Positions 51,149 to 59,835 of a stretch of 64,000 nt of DNA are shown piece after piece. Position numbers and translations under genes: made by a program. The notes under the pieces were generated by a model that saw nothing but the letters and a program-made list of their open reading frames with translations, was not told the origin of the DNA and did no database searches. The stretch is from positions 56,450 to 120,449 of the forward strand of contig PMTV01000057.1 in assembly GCA_003167215.1 (NCBI GenBank), read 5' to 3'. Origin of the DNA: Acidobacteriota bacterium. GTDB taxonomy: Bacteria; Acidobacteriota; Terriglobia; Acidiferrales; UBA7541. Each line of letters starts with the position of its first letter. Within the stretch, counting starts at the first letter, position 1.

Positions 51149-52033
51149 ATGACAAAAATGAAACCCAAGGAAGCGGGCACCGGGTGCCTGTATGTGGTCG
51201 CGACGCCGATCGGCAATCTGGAGGATATTTCGCTGCGCGCTCTGCGCATTCTGAAAGAAGCCGACGTGATCGCGTGCGAAGACACGCGCCAAACCATGAA
51301 GCTGCTATCGCACTTCGACATTCAAAAAAAGCTGGTGAGTTATCACGAGCACAACGAAATCACGCGCGCGCCGGAACTGGTGATCGAACTGGAGCAGGGC
51401 GCGAAGGTTGCGCTGGTAAGCGACGCGGGGACTCCCGCTATTTCCGATCCGGGGCATCGGTTGGTGAGCCTCTGCTTGCGGCACGGGATCGGGGTGGTGC
51501 CGGTGCCGGGCGCTTCGGCATTTGTGGCGGCGCTGGCGGCATCGGGGATGGCCATCGAGGAGTTTACATTCGTCGGTTTCTTGCCCGCGCGCCCCACGGA
51601 GAGGCGCAAAGCGCTGCGCGCTTTGGCCAGCGAGCCGCGCACGATTATTCTTTATGAAGCTCCCCACCGGGCGTTGGATACGCTGGAAGACGCGCTCGAA
51701 ATTCTAGGAAATCGTCCGGCGGTAATTGCGCGTGAGCTGACCAAAATTTACGAGGAGTTCCTGCGCGGCCATCTGGAAGATCTGGTCGCGAAGGCTCGTG
51801 CAAAAGCACCACGGGGTGAAATCACGCTTTTGATCGCTCCTTCCGACGGAGCGGGGCAAACAGCAGTGCTTCCCGAGGATGCGAGCCGCGCACTGCCGAT
51901 CGCACGGCGGGTTGACGAGATCGTGAAGGAACGCGGGGTTGACCCCAAAGCTGCGTTGAAGCAAGCTGCGCGCGAACGCGGGATCACACGCCGCGAAGCC
52001 TACAAACAACTTCTCATCACCAGAGACGAGTAA
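51149..52033 (+). CDS. rsmI: 16S rRNA (cytidine(1402)-2'-O)-methyltransferase
   Basis: Methylates the ribose of C1402 in 16S rRNA. 294 residues from the ATG at 51149. TP-methylase (SAM-dependent) motifs: LYVVATPIGNLEDISLRALR, ILKEADVIACEDTRQTMKLL, LVSYHEHNE, VALVSDAGTPAISDPGHRLV, PVPGASAFVAALAASGM and FLPARPTERRKALRALASE. The C-terminal domain LPIARRVDEIVKERGVDPKA with RGITRREAYKQLL matches RsmI. No strong ribosome-binding site is seen; divergent from the FmdB-type gene with 137 bp between. Confidence 0.95.
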   Translation: MTKMKPKEAGTGCLYVVATPIGNLEDISLRALRILKEADVIACEDTRQTMKLLSHFDIQKKLVSYHEHNEITRAPELVIELEQGAKVALVSDAGTPAISDPGHRLVSLCLRHGIGVVPVPGASAFVAALAASGMAIEEFTFVGFLPARPTERRKALRALASEPRTIILYEAPHRALDTLEDALEILGNRPAVIARELTKIYEEFLRGHLEDLVAKARAKAPRGEITLLIAPSDGAGQTAVLPEDASRALPIARRVDEIVKERGVDPKAALKQAARERGITRREAYKQLLITRDE

Positions 52034-52056
52034 ATTCCCAGCGCAACGACCTGAAA

Positions 52057-53046
52057 TTAATCCGAGGAAGCGGTCGAAGTTCGAGCGAAGAAGGAATCAA
52101 CGCCATCCAGGATTTCCGCAGCGGTATGCGCGTGATGCACGGCATAGCGCAGTTCGGAGCCATTGCGAACACCGTGCGTGAAGAGGCTCGCGAACTGTTT
52201 CATCTTGCCGATCGCGTCGGGCATTTCGGCTGCAATCAAACTGCGAAAATAGCCGGAGAGCAGATGATAGCGGTCCATCTCGGACGGCTCATCGTAGCGG
52301 CCAGTTGCGATGTAATCCGCGATCTGGCTGAAAATCCAAGGATTTGAAGACGCCGCGCGCCCGATCATCACGGCATCGCATCCTGTCTCGTCAATCATGC
52401 GGACGGCGTCCTGAGGCGTGTGGATGTCTCCATTGCCAATTACGGGAATGCGCACGGCTTGCTTCACCGCACGAATCACGGACCAATCGGCGGAGCCGGC
52501 ATATCCCTGCATGCGCGTTCGTGGGTGAACGGCAATCGCTTCGACCCCGATTTGTTCCGCCATGCGCGCAACTTCCACCGCGACGATATTGTTTTGGTCC
52601 CAGCCGGAACGAATTTTGATAGTGAGCGGAATCGTTACGGCCGCGCGAACTTTCCGCAGAAGGGTTTCGAGGTGTGGCAAATCGCGCAGCAAGCCGGAGC
52701 CGCCGCATTTCACGACTTTTTTCACCGGGCAGCCGAGGTTGATGTCAATTTGATCGAATCCCAGGTCTTGCGTAAGCGCGGCGGCGGAAGCCATCACTTC
52801 AGGATCGGAGCCGAAGATTTGCGCGGCGATGGGATGCTCGTCCTCACCGAAATATAAATAATGCAAGGTCCGCGCGGAATTTCGCGTCAAGCCTTCGGCG
52901 CTGGTGAATTCGGTCATGATCAATCCGCAGCTGCCCAGCGAACGAATTACGCGGCGAAAGACGGTGTCGGTGACTCCAGCCATCGGCGCCAGAATCGTGG
53001 CCGGCCGAATGGCTCTATCGCGAATTTTGATTTCAACCGGAAACAT
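52057..53046 (-). CDS. dusB: tRNA-dihydrouridine synthase
   Basis: FMN-dependent reduction of tRNA uridines to dihydrouridine. 329 residues. Motifs: [78 protein letters not shown] and [20 protein letters not shown]. It is the last gene of a minus-strand run and starts 9 bp after the BlaI-like gene's stop. DusB type is favoured by the sequence; exact target position is not determined. Confidence 0.93.
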   Translation of the reverse strand: MFPVEIKIRDRAIRPATILAPMAGVTDTVFRRVIRSLGSCGLIMTEFTSAEGLTRNSARTLHYLYFGEDEHPIAAQIFGSDPEVMASAAALTQDLGFDQIDINLGCPVKKVVKCGGSGLLRDLPHLETLLRKVRAAVTIPLTIKIRSGWDQNNIVAVEVARMAEQIGVEAIAVHPRTRMQGYAGSADWSVIRAVKQAVRIPVIGNGDIHTPQDAVRMIDETGCDAVMIGRAASSNPWIFSQIADYIATGRYDEPSEMDRYHLLSGYFRSLIAAEMPDAIGKMKQFASLFTHGVRNGSELRYAVHHAHTAAEILDGVDSFFARTSTASSD

Positions 53047-53055
53047 GTCGGAAGC

Positions 53056-53532
53056 CTATTTTACGGAAGTGCCGTCCGCGGGAGGAGCTGCAGCGGAAGC
53101 GGCTCCCGCCGGTGACGCAGAAACCTTCGCCGGCACCAGCGAACTTACGCCAGCAGTGGCAACCGCTGCAGCGAGCGCTCGCGGCTTCGGTTGCGCGCCG
53201 TCTAGATGGGCCATTAGCGATTCTCTGGAGCCGCCAAAAAAACTTTCGATCACTTGCGCCAGAGCCTGCGCTCGGGCGTTCTCGGCACTCAAGTTCGGCC
53301 GGTAAACATATGCGCGGCCTGTTTTGCGGCGCTCGACCACGCCTTTGCGCGCGAGGCGGTCCATGATGGTCATGATCGTGGTGTAAGCCCGCGGCCGGCG
53401 CGAAGCCAAAGCATCGCGGATTTCGCGGACTGTTCCTTCACCCATGGGCCAAAGCATGTTCATGCAATCCAGCTCCAGAGGGGCGAGATCCAGAACCGCG
53501 TGTCGCGAGGACGGCGTTTTTGTGTCGGTCAT
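53056..53532 (-). CDS. BlaI/MecI/CopY-type transcriptional regulator
   Basis: 158 residues: a winged-helix repressor (MNMLWPMGEGTVREIRDALA, SRRPRAYTTIMTIMDRLARK, GVVERRKTGRAYVYRPNLSA) followed by the short helical dimerisation region typical of BlaI/MecI, and an Ala/Pro-rich tail of about 40 residues. BlaI partners are usually BlaR-type sensor proteases. None is visible here: the gene sits between an HD/OB exoribonuclease gene (start codon adjacent to that gene's TAA) and dusB. It may control its own operon or act elsewhere; unknown. Confidence 0.9.
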   Translation of the reverse strand: MTDTKTPSSRHAVLDLAPLELDCMNMLWPMGEGTVREIRDALASRRPRAYTTIMTIMDRLARKGVVERRKTGRAYVYRPNLSAENARAQALAQVIESFFGGSRESLMAHLDGAQPKPRALAAAVATAGVSSLVPAKVSASPAGAASAAAPPADGTSVK

Positions 53533-54624
53533 TTAGGCGCGCTCTTTATCTTTCTTGTCTGACGCTGCAGGCGACACGAAGCCGCCAAAGTTTGCTTGAG
53601 GCGAAGTTGCACCTTGGTGTCCGCCTGTCGCGGAAGCCTGGGATGCCGCACCAGACTTTTCGCCGCTGGGATAAAACCGGTCCGCGCGCAGAAGCGAACG
53701 CCGCAGCGAGGGATTGCGGGCGGTCCAATCGTCATTACCTTCCGGAGACTCCAACGTGGCGCGGATGGCGCCCATTTTCGAATCCATGTCGTCAAGAAAA
53801 TGCAGCGCCACCGCTTCGCGAATCTGCGGAAGCGAGGGCGACCCAAATTCGTAGGAGCCGTGATGGCTCAGAATCATGTGCTCAACCAGCATGGCGAGCG
53901 GAGCGGGAAAATCCGGAATCGCGCGAATCTTTTCGCGAACCATCGCGGCACCGATGCTGATGTGGCCGAGCAGGCGCCCTTGCGTGGTGTAATCAATGCC
54001 GCGACCATAGCAGAGTTCATCGATTTTTCCGATGTCGTGCAGGACAATGCCGGTAAGAAGCAGATCGGCGTCCAATTCGGGATAATGCTCCGCGATCGTG
54101 CGTCCCAGACCGATAAGGCTCACGATGTGCTCGAGCAAGCCACCGATGAAAGCGTGGTGCATGGTCATGGCCGCGGGAGCGCTCTTCAGCTTGGGCGCGA
54201 TGACCGGGTCGTCAACAACACTCACCAGCAGCCGCTTGAGCCAGGGATTCTTCACTCCGGCCACGGCGGAGCGCAAGCCGGCGTAAAGCGTCTCGACATT
54301 ATATTTCGTATGCGCCAGAAAATCCGAGAGGTCGTAATCACGCTCAACCGCCGGAATGATCTGTTCCAGGGTCAATTCCTTCTGGCCGTTGAAAAGCTTC
54401 ACGCGTCCGCGCACCTGCACCACATCGTCGCGCTCGAAAGTGACGGCTATCACGGCAAAGTTGTCCCACATTTTCGCGGAAATTCTGCCGGTGCGGTCCA
54501 CAAGATCGAGCTCAAGCCAGGATTTTCCGGAGCGAGACGAAGTGCGAATTTCCTTTTCGCGGACGAGGAAGAGCGACGCGACCCCTTGCCCGTCCTGCAG
54601 ATCACAAATGTAGTGTGTCTTCAC
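53533..54624 (-). CDS. OB-fold plus HD-domain 3'-5' exoribonuclease (YhaM type)
   Basis: 363 residues from GTG at 54624. Residues about 10-90 form an OB-fold (SGKSWLELDLVDRTGRISAK, RGRVKLFNGQKELTLEQIIP). The HD domain is at about 150-270: MTMHHAFIGGLLEHIVSLI, DADLLLTGIVLHDIGKIDEL, then MLVEHMILSHHGSYEFGSPS, giving the H...HD...H...H metal set. The C-terminal about 50 residues are disordered. The family (YhaM) degrades single-stranded RNA or DNA from 3' ends. The GTG overlaps the TGA of the preceding peptidylprolyl isomerase gene (GTGA). Confidence 0.9.
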   Translation of the reverse strand: MKTHYICDLQDGQGVASLFLVREKEIRTSSRSGKSWLELDLVDRTGRISAKMWDNFAVIAVTFERDDVVQVRGRVKLFNGQKELTLEQIIPAVERDYDLSDFLAHTKYNVETLYAGLRSAVAGVKNPWLKRLLVSVVDDPVIAPKLKSAPAAMTMHHAFIGGLLEHIVSLIGLGRTIAEHYPELDADLLLTGIVLHDIGKIDELCYGRGIDYTTQGRLLGHISIGAAMVREKIRAIPDFPAPLAMLVEHMILSHHGSYEFGSPSLPQIREAVALHFLDDMDSKMGAIRATLESPEGNDDWTARNPSLRRSLLRADRFYPSGEKSGAASQASATGGHQGATSPQANFGGFVSPAASDKKDKERA

Positions 54625-55751
54625 TGGCCGTTAACTTTTGGTTTCACCATTTTCTTCTTCTTTTTTGCGTCTGCCGCGTCGGGCGTGGGCGCCACTTCCT
54701 GGATCACGCTTGCGCCGGCAACCGCTGCGCTATCCGTGTAACCCGGTTTCACCATTACGTAGCTCTGTTCCCGCAATTGCCCGAGGTATTCCCGCATCGT
54801 CGGCTGCATTTTTTGCGCGTAAATACGGTTCATAATTTCGTTTTCCACTTTATCCTGCGGCTGCAAGCCGGCCTCATAATGGGCCTCTACTTTGAGAACT
54901 TCAAAGCCTGTTTTCGTCTGGATCACAGGGGTCATCTGCCCTTTGTCCATTTTGAAGACAGCCTCTTCGAGCTGTTTATCGAGTTGGCCGCGCTCGAAAG
55001 TTCCCAAGAGTCCGCCATCCTTCCCCGTGCTGCCCTCGGAAAAATGTTTTGCGATTTCGTTGAAGTCCTCACCTTTTACCACGCGATTGCGCAGGTCGTC
55101 CGCCTTCTTCTCCACGGAGGATATTTCCTCCGGGCTTTTGCCTTCCGTGCTCAGGAAGATCTCGTAGAGCACGACCTGCTCGGGGCGGACAAAATCCTTC
55201 TGGTGCTCGTCATAATATTTTTTCACGTCCTCGCTGGGAATATTAATGTGCGACCCAACCTCTCGGCGAATCACTTCCTGAGTCTGGAGATTGTTGCGAA
55301 TCTGAGTCTTGAGATCTTCCCAGCTCAAGCCTTCCTGCTCTACCTTTTTCTCCATCTCTTCCATGCTGCCGAGGTTGTTCTGCCTGCGAATCTCATCGAG
55401 CCGTTTGACCAAATCGCTATCCACGCTGATGCCCATGTCTTTTGCGCGCTCGACGAGAAGAGCTTGGTCGATCAAATCGCGCAGCAAATCCTTCTGCTTC
55501 TCTTTGTACAACTCTTCCATCTTTTCCGGAGCACATCCCTGGCAGTCGTGACCGATTTCATCATGCAGCGATTGATCCGCCTTCTGCACGTCCGAAAGCG
55601 TGATCGCGTCGTTGTTCACACGCGCGACGATTTCTTCGATGACAGTTCCCTTCGCTTGGGCGCGGACATCCGAGGGCATGGCTAGCGCGATCCCGGCCAA
55701 GCCAACAGCTACAGCGGAAATGTAAGACAAAAAAGCGTTACAATTTTTCAT
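54621..55751 (-). CDS. SurA-like periplasmic peptidylprolyl isomerase
   Basis: 376 residues from the ATG at 55751; an upstream in-frame start (55850) would place a charged segment before a clean signal peptide (SYISAVAVGLAGIALAMPSD, cleavage near VRAQAKG), so the shorter form is preferred. The SurA-N helical region is GTVIEEIVARVNNDAITLSD, DLLRDLIDQALLVERAKDM. A parvulin rotamase domain follows (GKDGGLLGTFERGQLDKQLE, EAVFKMDKGQMTPVIQTKTG, FEVLKVEAHYEAGLQPQD). It assists outer-membrane protein folding. Located 28 bp after mfd and overlapping the next gene by 4 bp. Ends in a Lys-rich tail. Confidence 0.9.
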   Translation of the reverse strand: MKNCNAFLSYISAVAVGLAGIALAMPSDVRAQAKGTVIEEIVARVNNDAITLSDVQKADQSLHDEIGHDCQGCAPEKMEELYKEKQKDLLRDLIDQALLVERAKDMGISVDSDLVKRLDEIRRQNNLGSMEEMEKKVEQEGLSWEDLKTQIRNNLQTQEVIRREVGSHINIPSEDVKKYYDEHQKDFVRPEQVVLYEIFLSTEGKSPEEISSVEKKADDLRNRVVKGEDFNEIAKHFSEGSTGKDGGLLGTFERGQLDKQLEEAVFKMDKGQMTPVIQTKTGFEVLKVEAHYEAGLQPQDKVENEIMNRIYAQKMQPTMREYLGQLREQSYVMVKPGYTDSAAVAGASVIQEVAPTPDAADAKKKKKMVKPKVNGQ

Positions 55752-55779
55752 AGGGTTCTCTCGCAGTTGAATTTTAGCT

Positions 55780-58700
55780 CTACGCTTGTAGTTGTAGCAA
55801 TACGTTTCTGGTGGCTCCTGTCGGGCCACCCTTTTCGCCCTTCCACTCAAACCATAAGACGCCCGAGGGATCGAGCCGCATTCCCTTGCGCTTGCGTATC
55901 AGTTTGACCAGCTTCTCCGGCCCCAAAGGCGTGTCTTCATAAAATTTGATGGCAACTTGATCGCCGCGGTGATCGACGGATGCGACCAGCAATTTTTCAG
56001 CCAGCGCTTTCAGCACGGCGTAATCGAGAAGGTTTTCGACCGACGGCGGAGGAGGACCGAAGCGGTCGTCCAGTTCTCGCCGAACTTCTTCGCGTTCGTC
56101 GTCGGACGTGACGCTCGCGATGCGCTTATATATCCGCAGGCGCAGATTCTCACTCTCGATGTACTCAGGTGGGATGCGGATTTCCTGTCCGAGGTTGAGT
56201 GTGGCTCGGCGTTCGAGCGCAACCGCTTCACCCTTTCGTTCCGCGACGGCGCGTTCCATCATCTGGCAATACATGTCAAAGCCGACGGCCTCGATGTGCC
56301 CGTGTTGTTCGCGACCAAGCAAATTTCCAGCGCCTCGCAATTCGAGATCGAGAGCGGCAATGCGGAAGCCCGCGCCCAAGTCGCTGAATTCTTTCAGCGC
56401 GGCCAGCCGCTGCCGGGCGATGGAGGTGAGCGACTTTTCCGTCGGGACGAGAAGATACGCGTACGCTCGCTGATTCGAACGGCCTACACGCCCACGAAGT
56501 TGATACAGCTCGGAGAGGCCGAAACAGTCGGCGCGGTCTATCACGATTGTGTTGGCGCGCGGAATGTCCAGCCCATTCTCGATGATGGTGGTGGACACGA
56601 GGACGTCTGCTTCGTCGCGCACAAATTTGAGCATCACTTTTTCCAGTTCTGTCTCGCGCATCTGACCGTGCCCGACCACCACGCGCGCCTTCGGAACCAG
56701 CCGCTTCACCAGCGCCGCAAGCGTGGCAATGGACTCCACGCGATTGTGAACGAAAAATACCTGGCCGTCCCGCGCGAGCTCTTCTTCAACCACGTGTTGA
56801 ATCAGAGTCTCGCTAAACGGGGCGACCGTAGTCTGGATCGCGAGGCGATCTTTGGGAGGCGTTTCGATCACGCTCATATCGCGCAAACCAACCAGAGACA
56901 TGTGCAGCGTGCGCGGAATGGGCGTGGCCGACATGGTCAGCACGTCCACATTCTTGCGCATCTCCTTCAGCCTCTCTTTGTGCGCGACTCCGAAGCGCTG
57001 CTCTTCGTCCACGACCAGCAGGCCGAGATCCTGGAATTTCACGTCCTTGGAAAGCAGGCGGTGCGTCCCAATCAGGATGTCGACTTTCCCAGCTTCCATT
57101 TCTTCGAGAACCTTCTTCTGCTCTTTTTCCGTGCGGAAGCGGCTGAGCATTTCGACGCGGACAGGAAAAGCCGAGAAACGGCGTTTGAATGTTTGAAAAT
57201 GCTGGAAAGCAAGAACGGTGGTCGGTGCTAGCACGGCAACCTGTTTCGAATCCGCGATGGCTTTGAATGCGGCGCGCATGGCGATTTCCGTCTTGCCGTA
57301 GCCCACGTCACCGCAGAGCAATCGATCCATCGGCAGCGGCGATTCCATATCGCGTTTTACGTCTTCAATGGCACGGAGTTGGTCTGGCGTTTCGTCGAAT
57401 TCGAATGCGTCTTCAAATTCCCGCGTCCAATTCGTGTCGGCTGGAAACGCGTGGCCCGGCGCGGTTTTTCGTTCGGCATAAAGCTTAAGAAGCTGATCCG
57501 CCATGTCGGTGACGGACTTGCGCACGCGCGTCTTGCGCGCTTCCCAAATGGTGGTGCCCAGGCGGTCGAGCACAGGCTCAACACCGCCTAGCGACTGATA
57601 TTTCTGAACCAGATCGAGCCGGGCAAGAGGAACGTAAAGCTTTGCATCTGCGGCGTAGCGCAACAGCATGAATTCGCCGGTGGCGCCTTCGACCGCGACC
57701 TGGCGCAGTCCTTCAAATTGGCCGATACCGTGATCGATGTGCACCACGTAATCGCCCGGCTTCAGATCCGAGAAATCGCTGAAGAAACTCGCAGTCTTCG
57801 GCCGCGAGCGCGAACGCTGCTGTGAAGCGGGGGCCAGGGTCTCGAAGAGGTCTGCGTTGCCATATAGAGCTAGTTTCGCCTCAACGAACACCATGCCGTC
57901 TTCGAGGGGAGCTTTGATCAGCACCATGGACGGACCTGCGGCTCCGGAACCTTCTTCGGCAAGCCGCGTGACCGTGGTGTTTTCTTCGAGTTCGCCCATG
58001 CGATACGGCAATTCGAACTCGTGGCAGATGTCGGCAAAACGCTCAAGCTCGCCTGTGCTGGCGGCCGAGACAAGAACGTGTTCGCCTGCCGTGATGCGAC
58101 CGCGAACTTCGGCCACAAAAGAGGCTACGTCACCGTGATACCGAGTGGTGGGCTGCGTGTGGAGCGTGCGGTCTGGCGCACTGCCTTCCCGTGCGAGACC
58201 CAGGTGTTCGATGGCAAGCCGAGGCAGACGCTGCACCGCGTGCGGCCAGTCCTCGTCGCTGAAAAGATAAGCGCTGGGTGGCTCCGCGAGCGGGTCGTCG
58301 CTTTCGTCAAACGATTCCTGGAGCTGCTTGCGATATTTCTCCAGGCAGTCCGCGAGAAGCGACGGCTCGTCTTCAATCACAAGCGGGTCGGGACCGAGAT
58401 CGAGAATTGTTGATTTGCGCTCTTCGTGCAAAACCTCTCGAAACTCCCAACCGGGATAAAAACCTTCCGGCGGAGAATCGTCTTCACGGTTGGAGGCGGA
58501 AGGCACACGCAATCGGTCGAGGACTTCGCGATGGCGGGGGAATTCCGTGAGCGGCATAAGCGCGGCGCGTTCCACTGGATTCGTTGAACGCTGCGTGTTG
58601 GGATCAAACGCGCGGATCGATTCGATGGTGTCGCCTAGTAACTCCACGCGAATCGGCTGCGGCGATTCGGGCGAAAAAATATCAATGATTCCCCCGCGGA

Positions 58701-59259
58701 CGGCGTACTGCCCCGGCATCTCGCAAGTAATTTGCTTGTCGTAGCCGGCGCTGGAAAGAAACGTCAGGAGCGCTTCGTGCGCGATGGATTGGTCACGCGC
58801 AATCGTGAGCGCAAGCTCTCCGTAAAATTCCGGCTCGCGCAGGCGCCAAACAGCCGCTTGGATGGGCACGATCAAAAGATCGGCTTCGCCGAGAGCAAAT
58901 CTCCAAAGCGCAACGGCGCGGTCTTCCGAAATTTCGGCGTGCGGCGACCGCGATTCGTATGGCAAAACATCGTAAGCGGGCAAGAGGGCCACGCGACGGC
59001 CGGGTTTGCCGGTGATCGCGCGGTAAAACCAGCGGGTCGGCTCGACCAGCATTTCGGCACGCTGATTGGACTCCACAATCAAGATCGTCGGCCGGCCAAG
59101 CTGAGCAGTGGCCACCGCGCTGATAAAAGCTTTTGCCGGGTCGGTGAGGCCCGCGAGACGGACTTCGCCCGCGCTGCGCCGGAGCGCGACGAGTGTTTCC
59201 TCAATTTCGGGCCGACGCGCGACCCGGCTGAGAAGCTCAGAAACCAGAGAGAGAATCAT
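55780..59259 (-). CDS. mfd: Transcription-repair coupling factor
   Basis: Mfd removes stalled RNA polymerase at DNA lesions and recruits UvrA. 1159 residues, expected length. The N-terminal UvrB-homology region is followed by the RNAP-interacting CarD-like domain (PGDYVVHIDHGIGQFEGLRQ) and the RecG-like helicase: Walker A in LCGDVGYGKTEIAMRAAFKA (about 647), the DEEQRF box in LLVVDEEQRFGVAHKERLKE, and SATPIPRTLHMSLVGLRDMS. The C-terminal TRCF domain follows. Its ATG overlaps the stop of the heptose-adenylyltransferase gene by 4 bp (ATGA), so mfd is translated in an operon whose other members are mainly envelope- and RNA-related. Confidence 0.97.
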   Translation of the reverse strand: MILSLVSELLSRVARRPEIEETLVALRRSAGEVRLAGLTDPAKAFISAVATAQLGRPTILIVESNQRAEMLVEPTRWFYRAITGKPGRRVALLPAYDVLPYESRSPHAEISEDRAVALWRFALGEADLLIVPIQAAVWRLREPEFYGELALTIARDQSIAHEALLTFLSSAGYDKQITCEMPGQYAVRGGIIDIFSPESPQPIRVELLGDTIESIRAFDPNTQRSTNPVERAALMPLTEFPRHREVLDRLRVPSASNREDDSPPEGFYPGWEFREVLHEERKSTILDLGPDPLVIEDEPSLLADCLEKYRKQLQESFDESDDPLAEPPSAYLFSDEDWPHAVQRLPRLAIEHLGLAREGSAPDRTLHTQPTTRYHGDVASFVAEVRGRITAGEHVLVSAASTGELERFADICHEFELPYRMGELEENTTVTRLAEEGSGAAGPSMVLIKAPLEDGMVFVEAKLALYGNADLFETLAPASQQRSRSRPKTASFFSDFSDLKPGDYVVHIDHGIGQFEGLRQVAVEGATGEFMLLRYAADAKLYVPLARLDLVQKYQSLGGVEPVLDRLGTTIWEARKTRVRKSVTDMADQLLKLYAERKTAPGHAFPADTNWTREFEDAFEFDETPDQLRAIEDVKRDMESPLPMDRLLCGDVGYGKTEIAMRAAFKAIADSKQVAVLAPTTVLAFQHFQTFKRRFSAFPVRVEMLSRFRTEKEQKKVLEEMEAGKVDILIGTHRLLSKDVKFQDLGLLVVDEEQRFGVAHKERLKEMRKNVDVLTMSATPIPRTLHMSLVGLRDMSVIETPPKDRLAIQTTVAPFSETLIQHVVEEELARDGQVFFVHNRVESIATLAALVKRLVPKARVVVGHGQMRETELEKVMLKFVRDEADVLVSTTIIENGLDIPRANTIVIDRADCFGLSELYQLRGRVGRSNQRAYAYLLVPTEKSLTSIARQRLAALKEFSDLGAGFRIAALDLELRGAGNLLGREQHGHIEAVGFDMYCQMMERAVAERKGEAVALERRATLNLGQEIRIPPEYIESENLRLRIYKRIASVTSDDEREEVRRELDDRFGPPPPSVENLLDYAVLKALAEKLLVASVDHRGDQVAIKFYEDTPLGPEKLVKLIRKRKGMRLDPSGVLWFEWKGEKGGPTGATRNVLLQLQA

Positions 59260-59744
59260 GCGCGAAGTTGTTTGATGCGTTCGATCAAGCGTGAGGTTGA
59301 ATGGCCGGGCTCGGGCGGAATCCGGATCACTTTCACCCCGGCTGCGCGTGCCGCCTCGTTTTCCGCCTCGGTGTTTCTACTCGCGCCTGAGGCTCGGCCT
59401 TGCACCACCATGTCAGGCAAGAGTTGCGCTATAAATTCCTTCTCCGCCTGCTCACCGCTCAATACCACCGCAAAATCAACGGCAGCTAACGCGGCAAGAA
59501 TTTCAGCGCGCTCCGAAGCGGGAGTGACGGGCCGGGTCCGGCCCTTTTCTTCACGCGCGCGAGCATCGCTCTGAACGCCAACCACTAAAATTTCGCCGAA
59601 TGCCCGCGCCTGCTCCAGCAAGCGGACGTGCCCGGGATGCAGCAAGTCAAAAACACCCATAGCGCAGACGACACGCTTTCCATTGCGTTTCCATTCGCGA
59701 CGTTGGAGAATCAGCTCACTTTGCGAAACGACCGCCAATTTCAT
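59256..59744 (-). CDS. hldE: Glycero-manno-heptose-1-phosphate adenylyltransferase-like (HldE C-domain/RfaE2)
   Basis: 162 residues: a stand-alone cytidylyl/adenylyltransferase domain with the HxGH motif in VFDLLHPGHVRLLEQARAFG and IPPEPGHSTSRLIERI near the end. It resembles the second half of HldE, which activates heptose-1-phosphate with ATP for LPS core synthesis; the kinase half is not here and would be encoded elsewhere. First gene of the minus-strand operon with mfd. Other cytidylyltransferases of this fold (glycerol-phosphate type) cannot be excluded. Confidence 0.82.
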   Translation of the reverse strand: MKLAVVSQSELILQRREWKRNGKRVVCAMGVFDLLHPGHVRLLEQARAFGEILVVGVQSDARAREEKGRTRPVTPASERAEILAALAAVDFAVVLSGEQAEKEFIAQLLPDMVVQGRASGASRNTEAENEAARAAGVKVIRIPPEPGHSTSRLIERIKQLRA

Positions 59745-59835
59745 CCCCCACTTTCCGGACCGGTAGAGAGCGCCGAACAGTTAATTCTATCATGCGCTCC
59801 GAAATCGCCCTCGGGCGCGCGCCGAACACTACAAA

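Noticed and set aside
53596..57231. Several long plus-strand frames opposite the exoribonuclease, PPIase and mfd genes
   Set aside because: Antisense to genes with complete family motifs; no ribosome-binding site or recognisable domain.
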